Assembly (NCBI RefSeq): GCF_038002605.1
Contig: NZ_JBBOCT010000001.1
Span: 5,146,001-5,210,000, forward strand
Direction: 5' to 3'
DNA from: Bacillus sp. FSL K6-3431
GTDB lineage: Bacteria; Bacillota; Bacilli; Bacillales; Bacillaceae_C
Length of the DNA: 64,000 nucleotides
How positions within the stretch are numbered: the first letter of the stretch is position 1; each line of letters begins with the position of its first letter. The translations under genes were made by a program, and so were the position numbers. This document shows positions 9,546-18,743 of this stretch, piece by piece. The notes beneath the pieces are model-generated. The model was given only the letters and a program-made list of their open reading frames with translations, was not told where the DNA came from and searched no databases.

Positions 9546-9559
9546 ATAAAGCGCTTTCA
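9546..9559. promoter_or_regulatory. Candidate CcpA (cre) site before importer operon 1
   Basis: The sequence ATAAAGCGCTTTCA, read on the other strand as TGAAAGCGCTTTAT, matches the cre consensus at all but the last two bases. It lies 30-45 bases before the ATG of the first permease gene, where a bound repressor could block transcription. This is a motif match only. Confidence 0.45.
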
Positions 9560-9589
9560 CAATTAAACCAAAATAGAAAGGAGAATACA

Positions 9590-10522
9590 ATGGACAATCG
9601 TATGCAAACACAACCTAATTCTAGTAGAGGTCTAAAAGAGAATTGGCAGGTAAGTAAAAAGTCAAATAAGTCGCAGTATATTTGGTATATCTTTCTTGCC
9701 CCAACTTTATTAGGAATACTGTTATTTATGGTTTATCCCATTTTTGAATCCTTAAGGCTAAGTTTTTATAATTCAAATGGAACTATCGAAACCTTCACTG
9801 GTCTTAGTAATTTTAAACGGGTATTAACTTCGGAGAACTTTTGGAACTCCGTCTGGAATACTTTTTATATCGGTATATTTCAAATCTCAATAACAGTCCC
9901 TTTAGGCTTTATATTTGCCTCTCTTATTAACACTGTGTCAAGGGGACAAAACTTTTTAAAGGTGATTTACTTTTTACCAAATGTTACATCTATTGTCGCT
10001 GCATCTATGATATTCGCTTTTGTTCTGCATCCTGAAATGGGTATTATGAACTTCATGCTTGCTAAGTTAGGTCTACCAACGTCTACATGGTTATCAGACC
10101 CTTCTACTGCAAAGTGGGCTGTAATTTTATTATCGATATGGCACTGGATTGGTTTTGTCATTATTATCTGTTTGGCTAATTTGCAGTCGATATCTTCTGA
10201 AATGTATGAAGCTGCAAGAATCGATGGTGCGAGTGGTATTCAACAATGGTTGTTTATTACGATACCTAACATGGCTGGAACATTTGCTTTTTTACTTATT
10301 ACGGGATGGATCGGTGCTTTACAAAGATTTAATGAAGTTTACGTATTAGGAGGTCCCAATGGAAGTCCAGCTCGGTCCATACAGACGATGGGAGCATTTA
10401 TATATGAACGAGGATTTACTGGTTTTGAATTTGGCATTGCATCAGCAGCAACATACGTAATGTTTATGATCATATTAGTCTTTACGTTTATTAATCTTAA
10501 AGTATCAAAAATGAAAATATAA
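9590..10522 (+). CDS. Carbohydrate ABC transporter permease, MalF type (importer 1)
   Basis: A 310-residue inner-membrane subunit of a CUT1 sugar importer with six predicted membrane helices, the first at about residues 28-50 (YIWYIFLAPTLLGILLFMVY). The cytoplasmic EAA loop that docks the ATPase reads EAARIDGASGIQQWLFITIP. The start is set at ATG 9590, seven bases after AAAGGAG; the frame is open further upstream to a TTG but without a ribosome site. It pairs with the permease gene at 10539 and the binding lipoprotein at 11503. The operon has no ATPase gene, so a shared MsmX-type ATPase encoded elsewhere probably energises it. Confidence 0.92.
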   Translation: MDNRMQTQPNSSRGLKENWQVSKKSNKSQYIWYIFLAPTLLGILLFMVYPIFESLRLSFYNSNGTIETFTGLSNFKRVLTSENFWNSVWNTFYIGIFQISITVPLGFIFASLINTVSRGQNFLKVIYFLPNVTSIVAASMIFAFVLHPEMGIMNFMLAKLGLPTSTWLSDPSTAKWAVILLSIWHWIGFVIIICLANLQSISSEMYEAARIDGASGIQQWLFITIPNMAGTFAFLLITGWIGALQRFNEVYVLGGPNGSPARSIQTMGAFIYERGFTGFEFGIASAATYVMFMIILVFTFINLKVSKMKI

Positions 10523-10538
10523 CCGAGAGAGGAAGGGT

Positions 10539-11396
10539 ATGATGCCAAGTTCAATGACGATGAAACAATCACAGCGTTTATCAAACGCCGTTATATTTAT
10601 CATACTAGTAATCTTTGGTTGTTTACTTATGGCACCATTTGCCTGGATGTTAAGTGTCGGTTTTGATAGAACAGCAAACGTTACTATGCCATTTCCACCT
10701 AGACTAATACCGGAAAATGTGTCTTCATTTAATTACGGAATTATTTTTGAAAATGGAAGGGTTTTTAAAGCTTATTTAAATTCTGGTATTGTAACCGTAA
10801 GCTCGGTTATTTTAACTGTATCTTCTGCGCTATTGGGAGGATATGCGTTTTCTAAAGGCAAGTTTAAAGGGAAGAAACTGCTTTTTCTAATCGTGTTGGC
10901 AACATTAATGATACCTATAGAACCGCGTCTAATTCCACTGTATAAGTTATTCAATAGTGTGGGTTTACTAAATACGTTTTGGCCATTAATTCTTCCTTCC
11001 TTAGTAAACGGATTTTTGTTATTTCTATGTAAACAGTTTTTTGATCAACTGCCTGATACATTACGTGAAGCAGCACAAATTGATGGCGCAGGTGAATTTA
11101 AAATATTTTTTATGGTTTATTTCCCATTAGCAGGGCCAATTGCAGCGACAATGGTAATTCTGTCTTTCATTTGGAGTTGGAACGACTTTTTGTGGCCATT
11201 AGTGGTTTTAAATAATCAGGCATTGCATACAATACCTCTTTATTTAGCAAGTTTCTCGCTTGAAAATGGTACTAATTTAGGCGGTTTAACAATGGCTCTA
11301 GCAACAGTTAGTATTGTGCCCATTGTAATTATGTATTTGTTTTTACAAAGATACATTATTCAAAGTATCGCCTTAAGTGGAGTTAAAGGAGAGTAG
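10539..11396 (+). CDS. Carbohydrate ABC transporter permease, MalG type (importer 1)
   Basis: A 285-residue second membrane subunit with about six helices, the first at roughly 15-38. The EAA loop EAAQIDGAGEFKIFFMVYFP is the contact site for the nucleotide-binding subunit, and the C-terminus VKGE is typical of MalG proteins. It begins 16 bases after the MalF-type gene with GAGAGGAAGGG as ribosome site, so translation is likely co-regulated. The binding lipoprotein gene follows 106 bases later. The substrate is unknown but is expected to be an oligosaccharide or glycoside. Confidence 0.92.
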   Translation: MMPSSMTMKQSQRLSNAVIFIILVIFGCLLMAPFAWMLSVGFDRTANVTMPFPPRLIPENVSSFNYGIIFENGRVFKAYLNSGIVTVSSVILTVSSALLGGYAFSKGKFKGKKLLFLIVLATLMIPIEPRLIPLYKLFNSVGLLNTFWPLILPSLVNGFLLFLCKQFFDQLPDTLREAAQIDGAGEFKIFFMVYFPLAGPIAATMVILSFIWSWNDFLWPLVVLNNQALHTIPLYLASFSLENGTNLGGLTMALATVSIVPIVIMYLFLQRYIIQSIALSGVKGE

Positions 11397-11502
11397 TTTA
11401 ATAAGATTTGATGAAGAGATTGAAAGGAGGAGATGGTCTAAGCCTATAATAAATTAGAATGGTGTTTCAAGTTAAAGCGATTAAAAAGGGGGCTAATTAA
11501 AG

Positions 11503-12876
11503 ATGATCAGATTCATTATGAAAAAAAACGCCTTTTTCACACTAGTTACTATGTTGATTTTAATGATCGGACTAGTTGGTTGCAATAAATCAGAGTCAGG
11601 TGGTAATAGTTCTGGAACTTCCGATGGCGACTGGAAAGGGCAGACGCTCAAGGTACAATTGATTGGTAACTTTAGTATGGAGACAGGAACGGATCCAGTT
11701 ACTGGTGAGAAGGTACAAGGAGTAGATGTGTTAAAAAAGGAATTTGAAAAAAATTATCCAGGAGCAAAAGTTCAATTTATTATTATGCCTTGGGAAGGAT
11801 ATGTGGAGAAAACTCAAGCCATGCTAACTTCAGGTGAAGCTGACGTGTATCAAATGCCTGGTATAGCTGATTTTGCCGCGCAAGGCATTATGGAACCATT
11901 ACAACCTTTCATAGACAGTGATAGCGAGTTTGACCTCGATATCTTTATAGATAATCAAGTAGATGGCTGGAAAGCATTGGGGCCCGATGAATCGGATCTG
12001 CAAATTTTTGCACTGCCATTTCTCGGTGACGCACGGTTCATTGCCTATGATAAACTTCTATTCGATCAATGGGGTGTAGAATATTTATCAGATAATCCTA
12101 CGATGGAAGAAGTGAAGGAAAAGGCCCAAAAGATGACCGGTACTAACCCAAAAACAGGAGAAAAAAACTATGGTGTTTTCTACCGAGGGGATTGGTCTAG
12201 CGCCTTTACTCTAGTAAATACTGCTGAAGGTCAGAACGGAAATTGGGGAGAAGGCTTCGCTTGGGATGAGGTCAAGTTTAATTTTAATTCACCCGAGATG
12301 CTGAATGGACTAAATTGGTTACTTGATATGAAAGAATATGCACCAGAAGGGATAATGAGTAATCAAGGAAATGAAAAATGGTTAACGAAGGATAATAATA
12401 TCGCCATTTCATTAAATATGGGACCTGGTGATCTTGTTAAACAAACGTATGCTCAAGGATTAGAGGATCGTATTGCTATTTCTCAAGAGTTTAAAAATGA
12501 TGAAGGTAAAGGTGGATTGTTTGCTGGTAGCCCAATAGCAATAGCGAAGAATAGTAAAAATAAAGAGCTGGCGTGGGAATGGATGAAATTTGCTACAAGT
12601 GATTTCGTACAAAAGTTTATTTATGAAGAGCAAGGTCTAATGCCTGCAGTGAAGTCTGCATTTGAATGGGATAGTGTGAAAGAAGTGGATCATTTGATGA
12701 ATCCAATATTTAAAGCAATGAGCACCCCATTGACACCCAGGTATCCATGGGGATCTTCACAACCTAGATTCATATTACAATCAGAAATTGAAGCAGCCTT
12801 AACTGGTCAACGAAGTGCTCAAGATGCGTTAGATCGAGCTCAAGCAGAAAGTACTGATTGGGTAGAAAATAGATAA
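11503..12876 (+). CDS. Sugar-binding lipoprotein of ABC importer 1
   Basis: A 457-residue family 1 solute-binding protein. The N-terminus has a basic start, a hydrophobic segment and a lipobox LVGC (Cys at about residue 27), followed by a Ser/Gly-rich linker, so the mature protein is anchored by lipid to the outer membrane face. Two lobes with PWEGYVEKTQAMLTSGEADV and the NSKNKELAWEWMKFATS signature identify the family. A run AAAAGGGGG lies ten bases before the ATG. It is placed after both permeases, and the operon ends with a strong terminator. The substrate is unknown. Confidence 0.92.
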   Translation: MIRFIMKKNAFFTLVTMLILMIGLVGCNKSESGGNSSGTSDGDWKGQTLKVQLIGNFSMETGTDPVTGEKVQGVDVLKKEFEKNYPGAKVQFIIMPWEGYVEKTQAMLTSGEADVYQMPGIADFAAQGIMEPLQPFIDSDSEFDLDIFIDNQVDGWKALGPDESDLQIFALPFLGDARFIAYDKLLFDQWGVEYLSDNPTMEEVKEKAQKMTGTNPKTGEKNYGVFYRGDWSSAFTLVNTAEGQNGNWGEGFAWDEVKFNFNSPEMLNGLNWLLDMKEYAPEGIMSNQGNEKWLTKDNNIAISLNMGPGDLVKQTYAQGLEDRIAISQEFKNDEGKGGLFAGSPIAIAKNSKNKELAWEWMKFATSDFVQKFIYEEQGLMPAVKSAFEWDSVKEVDHLMNPIFKAMSTPLTPRYPWGSSQPRFILQSEIEAALTGQRSAQDALDRAQAESTDWVENR

Positions 12877-12895
12877 TTAAGGGTAAAGAAATAAG

Positions 12896-12966
12896 AAAAG
12901 GTGAGTATCTATCTTGTAATATGTCCTTATATGGACACATTATAAGATGTGATATTCGCCTTTTTT
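12896..12966 (+). terminator. Long Rho-independent terminator after importer 1
   Basis: A long imperfect stem (AAGGTGAGTATC, CTTGTAAT and TGTCC on the left; GGACA, ATTATAAG and GATATTCGCC on the right) around a TTATAT loop is followed by six T residues. It separates importer 1 from the next AraC gene. Confidence 0.85.
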
Positions 12967-13121
12967 AGTCTATCAAATAATATTTCAAAAATATTTTATC
13001 TATAAATTCTGAAAAGAGCAAGAACTGTTAAATATACAACAAGAATTGTAAAAGTATAGATTCATATTCATGATAGTATGATTAAAAATAGCATAGATTA
13101 CAGTTTTCTTGAGGTTAAAAA

Positions 13122-14018
13122 ATGGAACAGAAGGGGTGTTTTATTCAAAAAATGAGCCATACAGGATGTCATATTGATTTAGAAACAAATCAGTTACTTG
13201 CTAGTGGCAATATAAAAATGGAGTACCGAGCAGACAGAAATAAGCAACGTTGGCCTTTACATTCCCATTCAGGATACGAGATTTACTTTTTTCATGAAGG
13301 AAATGCTACCTATCTAGTTAATAACGTAATCTACCATTTAGAGCCAGGAGATATGCTGATTTTTAATGGAGAGCATATTCATAAAGTGAATCCAGATAAT
13401 GGAGTTTATATTCGAAGTTACATAAATTTTTTCTCGTACTTTGTAAAAAGTCATCTTGAAAAAGATTTATATAAAAAAGTTAAATTGCTTTTCGAGACTA
13501 ATAATGGGACATTAATTCGATGGGGTATAGAAGAACGCATGGAAATTGAAAACATAATGTCAGAAATTATTGATGAGCATAGAAAAGAAAAGGTAGGATA
13601 TCAATCTATCATTCTATCCTACCTATCGCAATTATTAATTAAAATCTATCGTAAATCGAATGGTGTCAATATTAATGTGGAGTACAACCCAAAGAATGAG
13701 CATGTCCAGAGAATATTGAAATTTATCAACGAAAACTATATGAATCAGCTCACGCTAGATCTAATTGCGGATACATTCCATTTAAACAAATATTACATGT
13801 GTCATTGTTTTAAAGAAGTGACTGGTTTTACGATAAATAAGTATTTAGCACAAAGAAGAATAGAGGAAGGAAGAAAACTGCTATTAACTACTGAACAGAC
13901 AGTTAGTTCTATATCAACACAGATTGGACTCAATAGCGCAGTACAATTTAGTAGAGTTTTCAAACAATATGAAAGTATATCTCCGCAGGTATACAGAAAA
14001 AAGTTTATGAGTCAATGA
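13122..14018 (+). CDS. AraC-family transcriptional regulator
   Basis: A 298-residue regulator with an N-terminal cupin sensor, marked by HSHSGYEIYFFHEGN and YHLEPGDMLIFNGEHIHKV (the classic histidine-rich cupin strands), and a C-terminal double helix-turn-helix (LTLDLIADTFHLNKYYM, then VSSISTQIGLNSAVQFSRVFK). It stands alone between the terminator of importer 1 and the lipoprotein gene of importer 2, so it most likely responds to a sugar and activates importer 2. GAGGT lies eight bases before the ATG. Confidence 0.88.
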   Translation: MEQKGCFIQKMSHTGCHIDLETNQLLASGNIKMEYRADRNKQRWPLHSHSGYEIYFFHEGNATYLVNNVIYHLEPGDMLIFNGEHIHKVNPDNGVYIRSYINFFSYFVKSHLEKDLYKKVKLLFETNNGTLIRWGIEERMEIENIMSEIIDEHRKEKVGYQSIILSYLSQLLIKIYRKSNGVNINVEYNPKNEHVQRILKFINENYMNQLTLDLIADTFHLNKYYMCHCFKEVTGFTINKYLAQRRIEEGRKLLLTTEQTVSSISTQIGLNSAVQFSRVFKQYESISPQVYRKKFMSQ

Positions 14019-14047
14019 TAGAAATAATAGTTGAATCTCGAGTATTT

Positions 14048-14061
14048 TGAAAGCGCTTCAA
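14048..14061. promoter_or_regulatory. Candidate CcpA (cre) site before importer operon 2
   Basis: TGAAAGCGCTTCAA agrees with the left and central part of the cre consensus and deviates near the right end. It is about 55 bases before the lipoprotein ATG. A LacI-family operator would look similar. Confidence 0.45.
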
Positions 14062-14116
14062 CGAGAGGCTGAAAAGTGCATCAGAAAGAGAAGTAAAATT
14101 ACTAGGAGGCTTTAAT

Positions 14117-15442
14117 ATGAATAAAAAGGTAAATATGTTCTTGTTCTTATTATTAATAATAGGATTAATTGCAGGATGTAGTTCACCTTCCGGAAAAAAA
14201 GAGGTTGGAACAGATGGTGTTTCTTCAGACGATAAAGTTGAATTGAGAATGACTTGGTGGGGCTCTCAGGATCGCCATGATCGCACATTAAAAGTAATAA
14301 AGTTATATGAAGAAAAAAATCCAAATGTGAAAATATCATCGGAATTTACAGGATGGGATGGTTATTGGGAAAAAATAGCTACTCAAGCTGCTGGTCAAAA
14401 TCTACCTGATATCATTCAAATGGATTATAAATTTTTATCCGATTATTCCGACAAGGGATTGTTAATAGATTTAAATGCTTATGTAGAATCTGGTGCTTTG
14501 AGCCTTGATGATGTGGATCCCCAATATTTAGACGGTGGTAAGATAGACGGCAAATTATTTGCTATTAATATTGGTGCAAACGCACACGCTGTTCTGATAG
14601 ATCCTGCAATGTTCAAAGAGGCAGAAATTCCTATTCCAGATCCTGGGTACACATGGGATGACCTTCAAGTAATAGGTAAAAAGTTATCAAATAAATTAGG
14701 TGATGGAGTGTATGGATTACATCCAAGTGCAGGCATTATGGCGTTCAAACATTATTTAAGAGAACATAATACATGGTTATTCAATGATGATGGAACTGAT
14801 CTTGGTTATGAAGATGATCAATTGTTAGTAGATTTCTTGAAGATGCAAGCAGATATGCTTAAATCTGAAGCGGCAGCACCGCCTGAAGTCTTTAAAAGTG
14901 CAGGTTCGAATATAGAGCAAATGCCGATTATTACTGGGAAAACAGCTATGCTAATGGACGTACATAGCAATCAAATAGTTGCAATGGAAGAGGCAGCGGG
15001 TCGACCGCTTCAATTAATCCTTCAACCGATGCTCGAGGGTGGGGAACTAGGACATTACATCAAACCAGGTCAATTCTTGTCAGTTTCAAGTCATTCAAAA
15101 AATGTAGAGGAAGCGGCAAAATTTATTGACTTTTTTACAAATGATATAGAGGCTAATAGACTATTGAATGCAGAGAGAGGAGTACCAATTTCAGAGAAAG
15201 TTCGCGAAGATCTAAGGGCTAACTTAACCGAGAGTGGTGAAAAGATGTTTGATTATCTCGATTTAGTTGCCGAATATGCTCGAGAAATTAATCCACCCGA
15301 TCCAATAGGTGCTACGGAAATAGAAGATTATTTTTCTACGGAAATAGAAGATCCTATTTATTATAAGAAATCGACTCCTGAAGACTTAGCAAAAGCGTTT
15401 AGGGATAAAGCAACTGAAATATTATCTAAAAATAAAAAGTGA
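14117..15442 (+). CDS. Sugar-binding lipoprotein of ABC importer 2
   Basis: A 441-residue family 1 solute-binding protein with the lipobox IAGC (Cys at residue 21) after a short basic and hydrophobic signal segment. MTWWGSQDRHDRTLKVIKLYEEKNP at the start of the mature protein and the C-terminal SKNVEEAAKFIDFFTND mark the family. TAGGAGG is the ribosome site. The gene begins the operon lipoprotein-permease-permease, the reverse order of importer 1. A hairpin separates it from the permeases, which would favour high production of the binding protein. Confidence 0.92.
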   Translation: MNKKVNMFLFLLLIIGLIAGCSSPSGKKEVGTDGVSSDDKVELRMTWWGSQDRHDRTLKVIKLYEEKNPNVKISSEFTGWDGYWEKIATQAAGQNLPDIIQMDYKFLSDYSDKGLLIDLNAYVESGALSLDDVDPQYLDGGKIDGKLFAINIGANAHAVLIDPAMFKEAEIPIPDPGYTWDDLQVIGKKLSNKLGDGVYGLHPSAGIMAFKHYLREHNTWLFNDDGTDLGYEDDQLLVDFLKMQADMLKSEAAAPPEVFKSAGSNIEQMPIITGKTAMLMDVHSNQIVAMEEAAGRPLQLILQPMLEGGELGHYIKPGQFLSVSSHSKNVEEAAKFIDFFTNDIEANRLLNAERGVPISEKVREDLRANLTESGEKMFDYLDLVAEYAREINPPDPIGATEIEDYFSTEIEDPIYYKKSTPEDLAKAFRDKATEILSKNKK

Positions 15443-15461
15443 CGTGAAGAGTATAAAATAA

Positions 15462-15489
15462 CATACCATCCATCTATATGGATGGTATG
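15462..15489 (+). promoter_or_regulatory. Intercistronic hairpin between lipoprotein and permease genes
   Basis: CATACCATCCA and TGGATGGTATG form a perfect 11-bp stem around TCTATA, directly after the lipoprotein gene and with no T-run. Such stems commonly stabilise the upstream mRNA segment or attenuate the permeases. Confidence 0.65.
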
Positions 15490-15507
15490 ACTAGCTGGAG
15501 GTGTACC

Positions 15508-16476
15508 ATGGGAAGAACTGAAGAAGTAATTGATAATAGGCTATCCAAGAAAAAAGTAAATATAACTAATCTTAAAATTGCTAAAGCGAAAAGGCAAAGG
15601 AAAACTGATATTGTAGGCTTCGCTTTCATTTCACCATGGCTAATAGGTTTTTTATGTTTTATTTTAGGTCCAATGATTGCTTCCTTATATTTGTCATTTA
15701 CTGATTATAACTTACTATCTACTCCAAATTGGATTGGAGTAGAAAATTATTCAAATATGTTTACAAATGATCCTCTATTTATAAAAGCGCTCCAAGTGAC
15801 ATTTATTTTTGTTTTTATTTCTGTCCCCATGAAACTAGCTTTTGCATTACTAGTAGCAATGCTTTTTAATAATAATCGCAAAGGCGTCAGTTTGTATAGA
15901 ACGATTTTTTATGTGCCCTCCATTTTAGGAGGTAGCGTAGCAGTTGCTGTTGTCTGGAAGCAGTTATTCAGTACAGATGGAGCTATCAATGACATACTTT
16001 CTATTTTTGGAACTGAAGGAACAAATTGGATTGCGAGTCCAGATTACGCTTTATCCACATTGATTTTATTAGTTGTATGGCAGTTTGGATCTCCAATGTT
16101 GATTTTCTTAGCGGGATTAAAAGCAATTCCAGCAGAATTATATGAATCAGCTTCAGTAGATGGTGCTAATGCATTAGTAAAATTTATTAAAATCACCATA
16201 CCGATGCTCTCGCCCGTTATTTTTTTCAACTTAGTTATGCAAACAATTCAAGGCTTTATGGCATTTACACAAAGCTTTTTAATTACCCAAGGTGGACCTT
16301 TAAATAATACTTTATTCTATGCTGTTTACTTGTACAATAAAGCATTTGGTCACTTCAATATGGGGTATGCTTCAGCTTTAGCTTGGATATTATTAATTAT
16401 TTGTGCCATATTTACAATGTTTATTTTTAAGACCGCAAAAAGTTGGGTTTACTATGAGTCTGAAGGGGGGAACTAA
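15508..16476 (+). CDS. Carbohydrate ABC transporter permease, MalF type (importer 2)
   Basis: A 322-residue CUT1 permease. A basic cytoplasmic N-terminus of about 40 residues is followed by six predicted helices starting at VGFAFISPWLIGFLCFI. The EAA-type loop reads ESASVDGANALVKFIKITIP, with the first Ala replaced by Ser. The ATG at 15508 follows GGAGG by seven bases; an ATG at 15478 lies inside the intercistronic hairpin and is rejected as the start. The partner permease begins one base after its stop codon. No ATPase gene is present in the operon. Confidence 0.92.
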   Translation: MGRTEEVIDNRLSKKKVNITNLKIAKAKRQRKTDIVGFAFISPWLIGFLCFILGPMIASLYLSFTDYNLLSTPNWIGVENYSNMFTNDPLFIKALQVTFIFVFISVPMKLAFALLVAMLFNNNRKGVSLYRTIFYVPSILGGSVAVAVVWKQLFSTDGAINDILSIFGTEGTNWIASPDYALSTLILLVVWQFGSPMLIFLAGLKAIPAELYESASVDGANALVKFIKITIPMLSPVIFFNLVMQTIQGFMAFTQSFLITQGGPLNNTLFYAVYLYNKAFGHFNMGYASALAWILLIICAIFTMFIFKTAKSWVYYESEGGN

Positions 16477-16477
16477 A

Positions 16478-17323
16478 ATGCCAATATCTAAAAAGTATAA
16501 ACCATTTATCTATCACATTAGCATTGTTATTTTAGGTTTTTTTATGATTTATCCGATCCTATGGACAATAGCAAGTTCTTTGAAACCTGAAGATGAGATT
16601 TTCCGTAACGCTTCATCATTAATCCCATCTTTTCTGAAATGGGAGAACTATATGCAAGGTTGGCAGGGATTTGGGGATATAACCTTTACCACCTTTTTCA
16701 TGAACTCAACATTTGTTACGATCATGGTGGTTATTGGAACCATATTTTCATCAACTTTAGTTGCATTTGGTTTTGCACGCGTTAACTTTCGTTTCCGTAC
16801 ACCACTTTTTATTTGTTTATTAGCAACCTTGATGTTACCTCAACAAGTAACATTAATACCTCAATATATTCTTTTTCATAAATTAGATTGGGTGAATACG
16901 TACTTACCACTTATTGTACCTGCATTTATTGGAGGTATTCCATTTTTCATCTTCTTAATGGTTCAATTTATCCGTGGAATACCGAGAGAGCTGGATGAAG
17001 CTGCTTATATTGATGGTTGTAGCACATTTGGGATTTTCTGGCGTGTTATTCTACCTTTAACAACGCCAGCAATAGCAACAGTTGCCATATTTTCGTTTTA
17101 TTGGACCTGGGATGACTTTATGGCACCGTTAATATACTTGAATGATACAAAATTATATACCGTAGCCCTAGGTTTAAAGATGTTTTCTGATCCATCATCA
17201 TTAACCGCTTGGGGACCGATGCTGGCAATGTCAGTAGTATCAATATTACCCCAACTATTGATGTTTTTATTTTTTCAGAAGTACTTAGTTGAAGGGATAA
17301 CAGCTGGAGGAGTGAAAGGGTGA
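16478..17323 (+). CDS. Carbohydrate ABC transporter permease, MalG type (importer 2)
   Basis: A 281-residue second membrane subunit with about six helices and the EAA loop DEAAYIDGCSTFGIFWRVILP. The C-terminus is VKG, as usual for MalG proteins. The ATG at 16478 is chosen because AAGGGGGG precedes it and because it lies one base after the upstream stop codon; an earlier in-frame start at 16403 would overlap the partner gene deeply. It is the last gene of importer 2, and no clear terminator follows directly. Confidence 0.92.
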   Translation: MPISKKYKPFIYHISIVILGFFMIYPILWTIASSLKPEDEIFRNASSLIPSFLKWENYMQGWQGFGDITFTTFFMNSTFVTIMVVIGTIFSSTLVAFGFARVNFRFRTPLFICLLATLMLPQQVTLIPQYILFHKLDWVNTYLPLIVPAFIGGIPFFIFLMVQFIRGIPRELDEAAYIDGCSTFGIFWRVILPLTTPAIATVAIFSFYWTWDDFMAPLIYLNDTKLYTVALGLKMFSDPSSLTAWGPMLAMSVVSILPQLLMFLFFQKYLVEGITAGGVKG

Positions 17324-17750
17324 ATGGGGACTATGTATCCATTGTAAAAGATGTAACCAGGTTTTTTTGACCCTACATCGAAACAGTTTAGTTACTAACT
17401 TATTCAAATTGAGTGATAGAATTCAAAGAAATGAGAAAAAAGTATTATATATATATCGTAACTCATGTAAGTTGGTGCCTGTTAACCCGTTTGCGAATAT
17501 GTAATTGCTAACGAGATAGCAATATGAGTCATAAAAATAGCAAAAACGAGCATGTTGGGTCAGTGTGAATGTAAGGAAATTCAATTAAAATATAATGATA
17601 GATCAAACTAATTGAAAAAGGTAGGTGAATAATTGTAAGCACTTTCAGTATTTAATTGAATATATTAAAAATGAATCTGAAAAGCTCTGTGTAATTAGCG
17701 GTAGAGACAGATTTTTAAAGGATTGTTCATGCTAGACAGCTTTTTAGCCT
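17324..17750. other. Intergenic stretch after importer 2, no gene seen
   Basis: About 430 bases without a convincing reading frame. TGTAAGCACTTTCA at 17634-17647 is one base away from a good cre site, but no transporter gene begins near it. The rest is AT-rich and unremarkable. Confidence 0.4.
17634..17647. promoter_or_regulatory. Candidate cre-like site
   Basis: TGTAAGCACTTTCA differs from a consensus cre only in the central CG, which here is CA. It is over 300 bases before the isomerase gene at 17963, so its target is unclear. Confidence 0.3.
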
Positions 17751-17960
17751 ATGAAAAGATTATTCTTGATTATTAAATCTTGGCTCAATCGAGAGGGGTA
17801 TTGGTTTGAAAGCTATGCTAAAATGTTATCCTTTATTCAATCATTTCATGGAGGTAAAGTAAAATGCTTTAAAAATAAACACGTTGTATAACATCGATTT
17901 AATAGAAATTGGTATGATTCTCAGGATATCGCTAAAGAAAAAATGTTAGAGGAGAGATAA
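17751..17960 (+). pseudogene. Possible gene remnant with one in-frame stop
   Basis: From ATG 17751 the frame runs 46 codons to TAA 17889, then continues in the same frame for 22 more codons to TAA 17958, ending just before the next gene. The two parts read like protein (KSWLNREGYWFESYAK, then NRNWYDSQDIAKEK followed by MLEER). I do not recognise the family. It may be the decayed 3' end of a lost gene of this locus or chance. No ribosome site stands before the ATG. Confidence 0.3.
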
Positions 17961-17962
17961 GA

Positions 17963-18718
17963 ATGCAAGAAAAGTTTGCTGCACAATTATATACGGTTCG
18001 AGAAGAGCTTTCTAAAGGAATTGCACCTGTTTTTCAAGAATTGAAGAAAATGGGCTGGGCTGGTGTTCAAATTTCTGCTCTTCCGGCCGATCATAATCCC
18101 AAAGAAGTGGCCGATGCATTAAGGGAGACTGGACTACGTACGGCTGGAATGCACATCTCTTTAAATCGCCTTGAAAATGACCTTCAAAATGTGATGGAGG
18201 AAGCAGACCTATATGGTACGAGAGATATTATTTGTCCTTCTCTTCCTTCAGAATACAAGAATGTTGAGGGGTATCAGAAACTTAGACGAAGCTTAAATGA
18301 AATTGCAAATAAAGCTCCCAACTATCGGATTAGCTACCATAATCATGCATTTGAGTTTGAGACAGAAATTGATGGTGTGTCAGCATTGGAATATCTTTTG
18401 ACTCCATCGGAGGAGAACTTGCTTCTTGCAGAAATAGATGTGTATTGGGTAAAAAAAGGCGGACAAGATCCACTTTCATTTATTCAACCATATAAAAATA
18501 GAATGCCAATCATTCATTTAAAAGATATGTCTAATGATGATAAAGAAGTTTTTGCTGAAGTGGGAACGGGTAAGATTGATTTCATACCTATTCTACAATG
18601 GGGTGAAAAGTCAGGTGTTGAATGGTATGCAGTGGAACAGGATATTTGTCCAGGGAACCCAATGGATAGTCTGCAAATCAGCCTTGATAATCTGATGAAA
18701 CTAAAAGATCAAGTTTAA
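17963..18718 (+). CDS. Sugar phosphate isomerase/epimerase-like TIM-barrel protein
   Basis: A 251-residue protein of the branch with the motif YHNHAFEFE, which supplies the first metal-binding Glu. The other ligand positions are Asp in LAEIDVYWVKKGG, His in IIHLKDMSND and Glu in YAVEQDICP. Members of this branch are commonly paired with Gfo/Idh oxidoreductases, as here: the Gfo/Idh gene starts 25 bases downstream. In characterised pairs the dehydrogenase makes a keto sugar and the barrel protein isomerises or cleaves it; applying this here is inference. The start has GGAGAG six to eight bases upstream. Confidence 0.86.
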   Translation: MQEKFAAQLYTVREELSKGIAPVFQELKKMGWAGVQISALPADHNPKEVADALRETGLRTAGMHISLNRLENDLQNVMEEADLYGTRDIICPSLPSEYKNVEGYQKLRRSLNEIANKAPNYRISYHNHAFEFETEIDGVSALEYLLTPSEENLLLAEIDVYWVKKGGQDPLSFIQPYKNRMPIIHLKDMSNDDKEVFAEVGTGKIDFIPILQWGEKSGVEWYAVEQDICPGNPMDSLQISLDNLMKLKDQV

Positions 18719-18743
18719 TATAATTGAACTGGGGGGATTGAAT

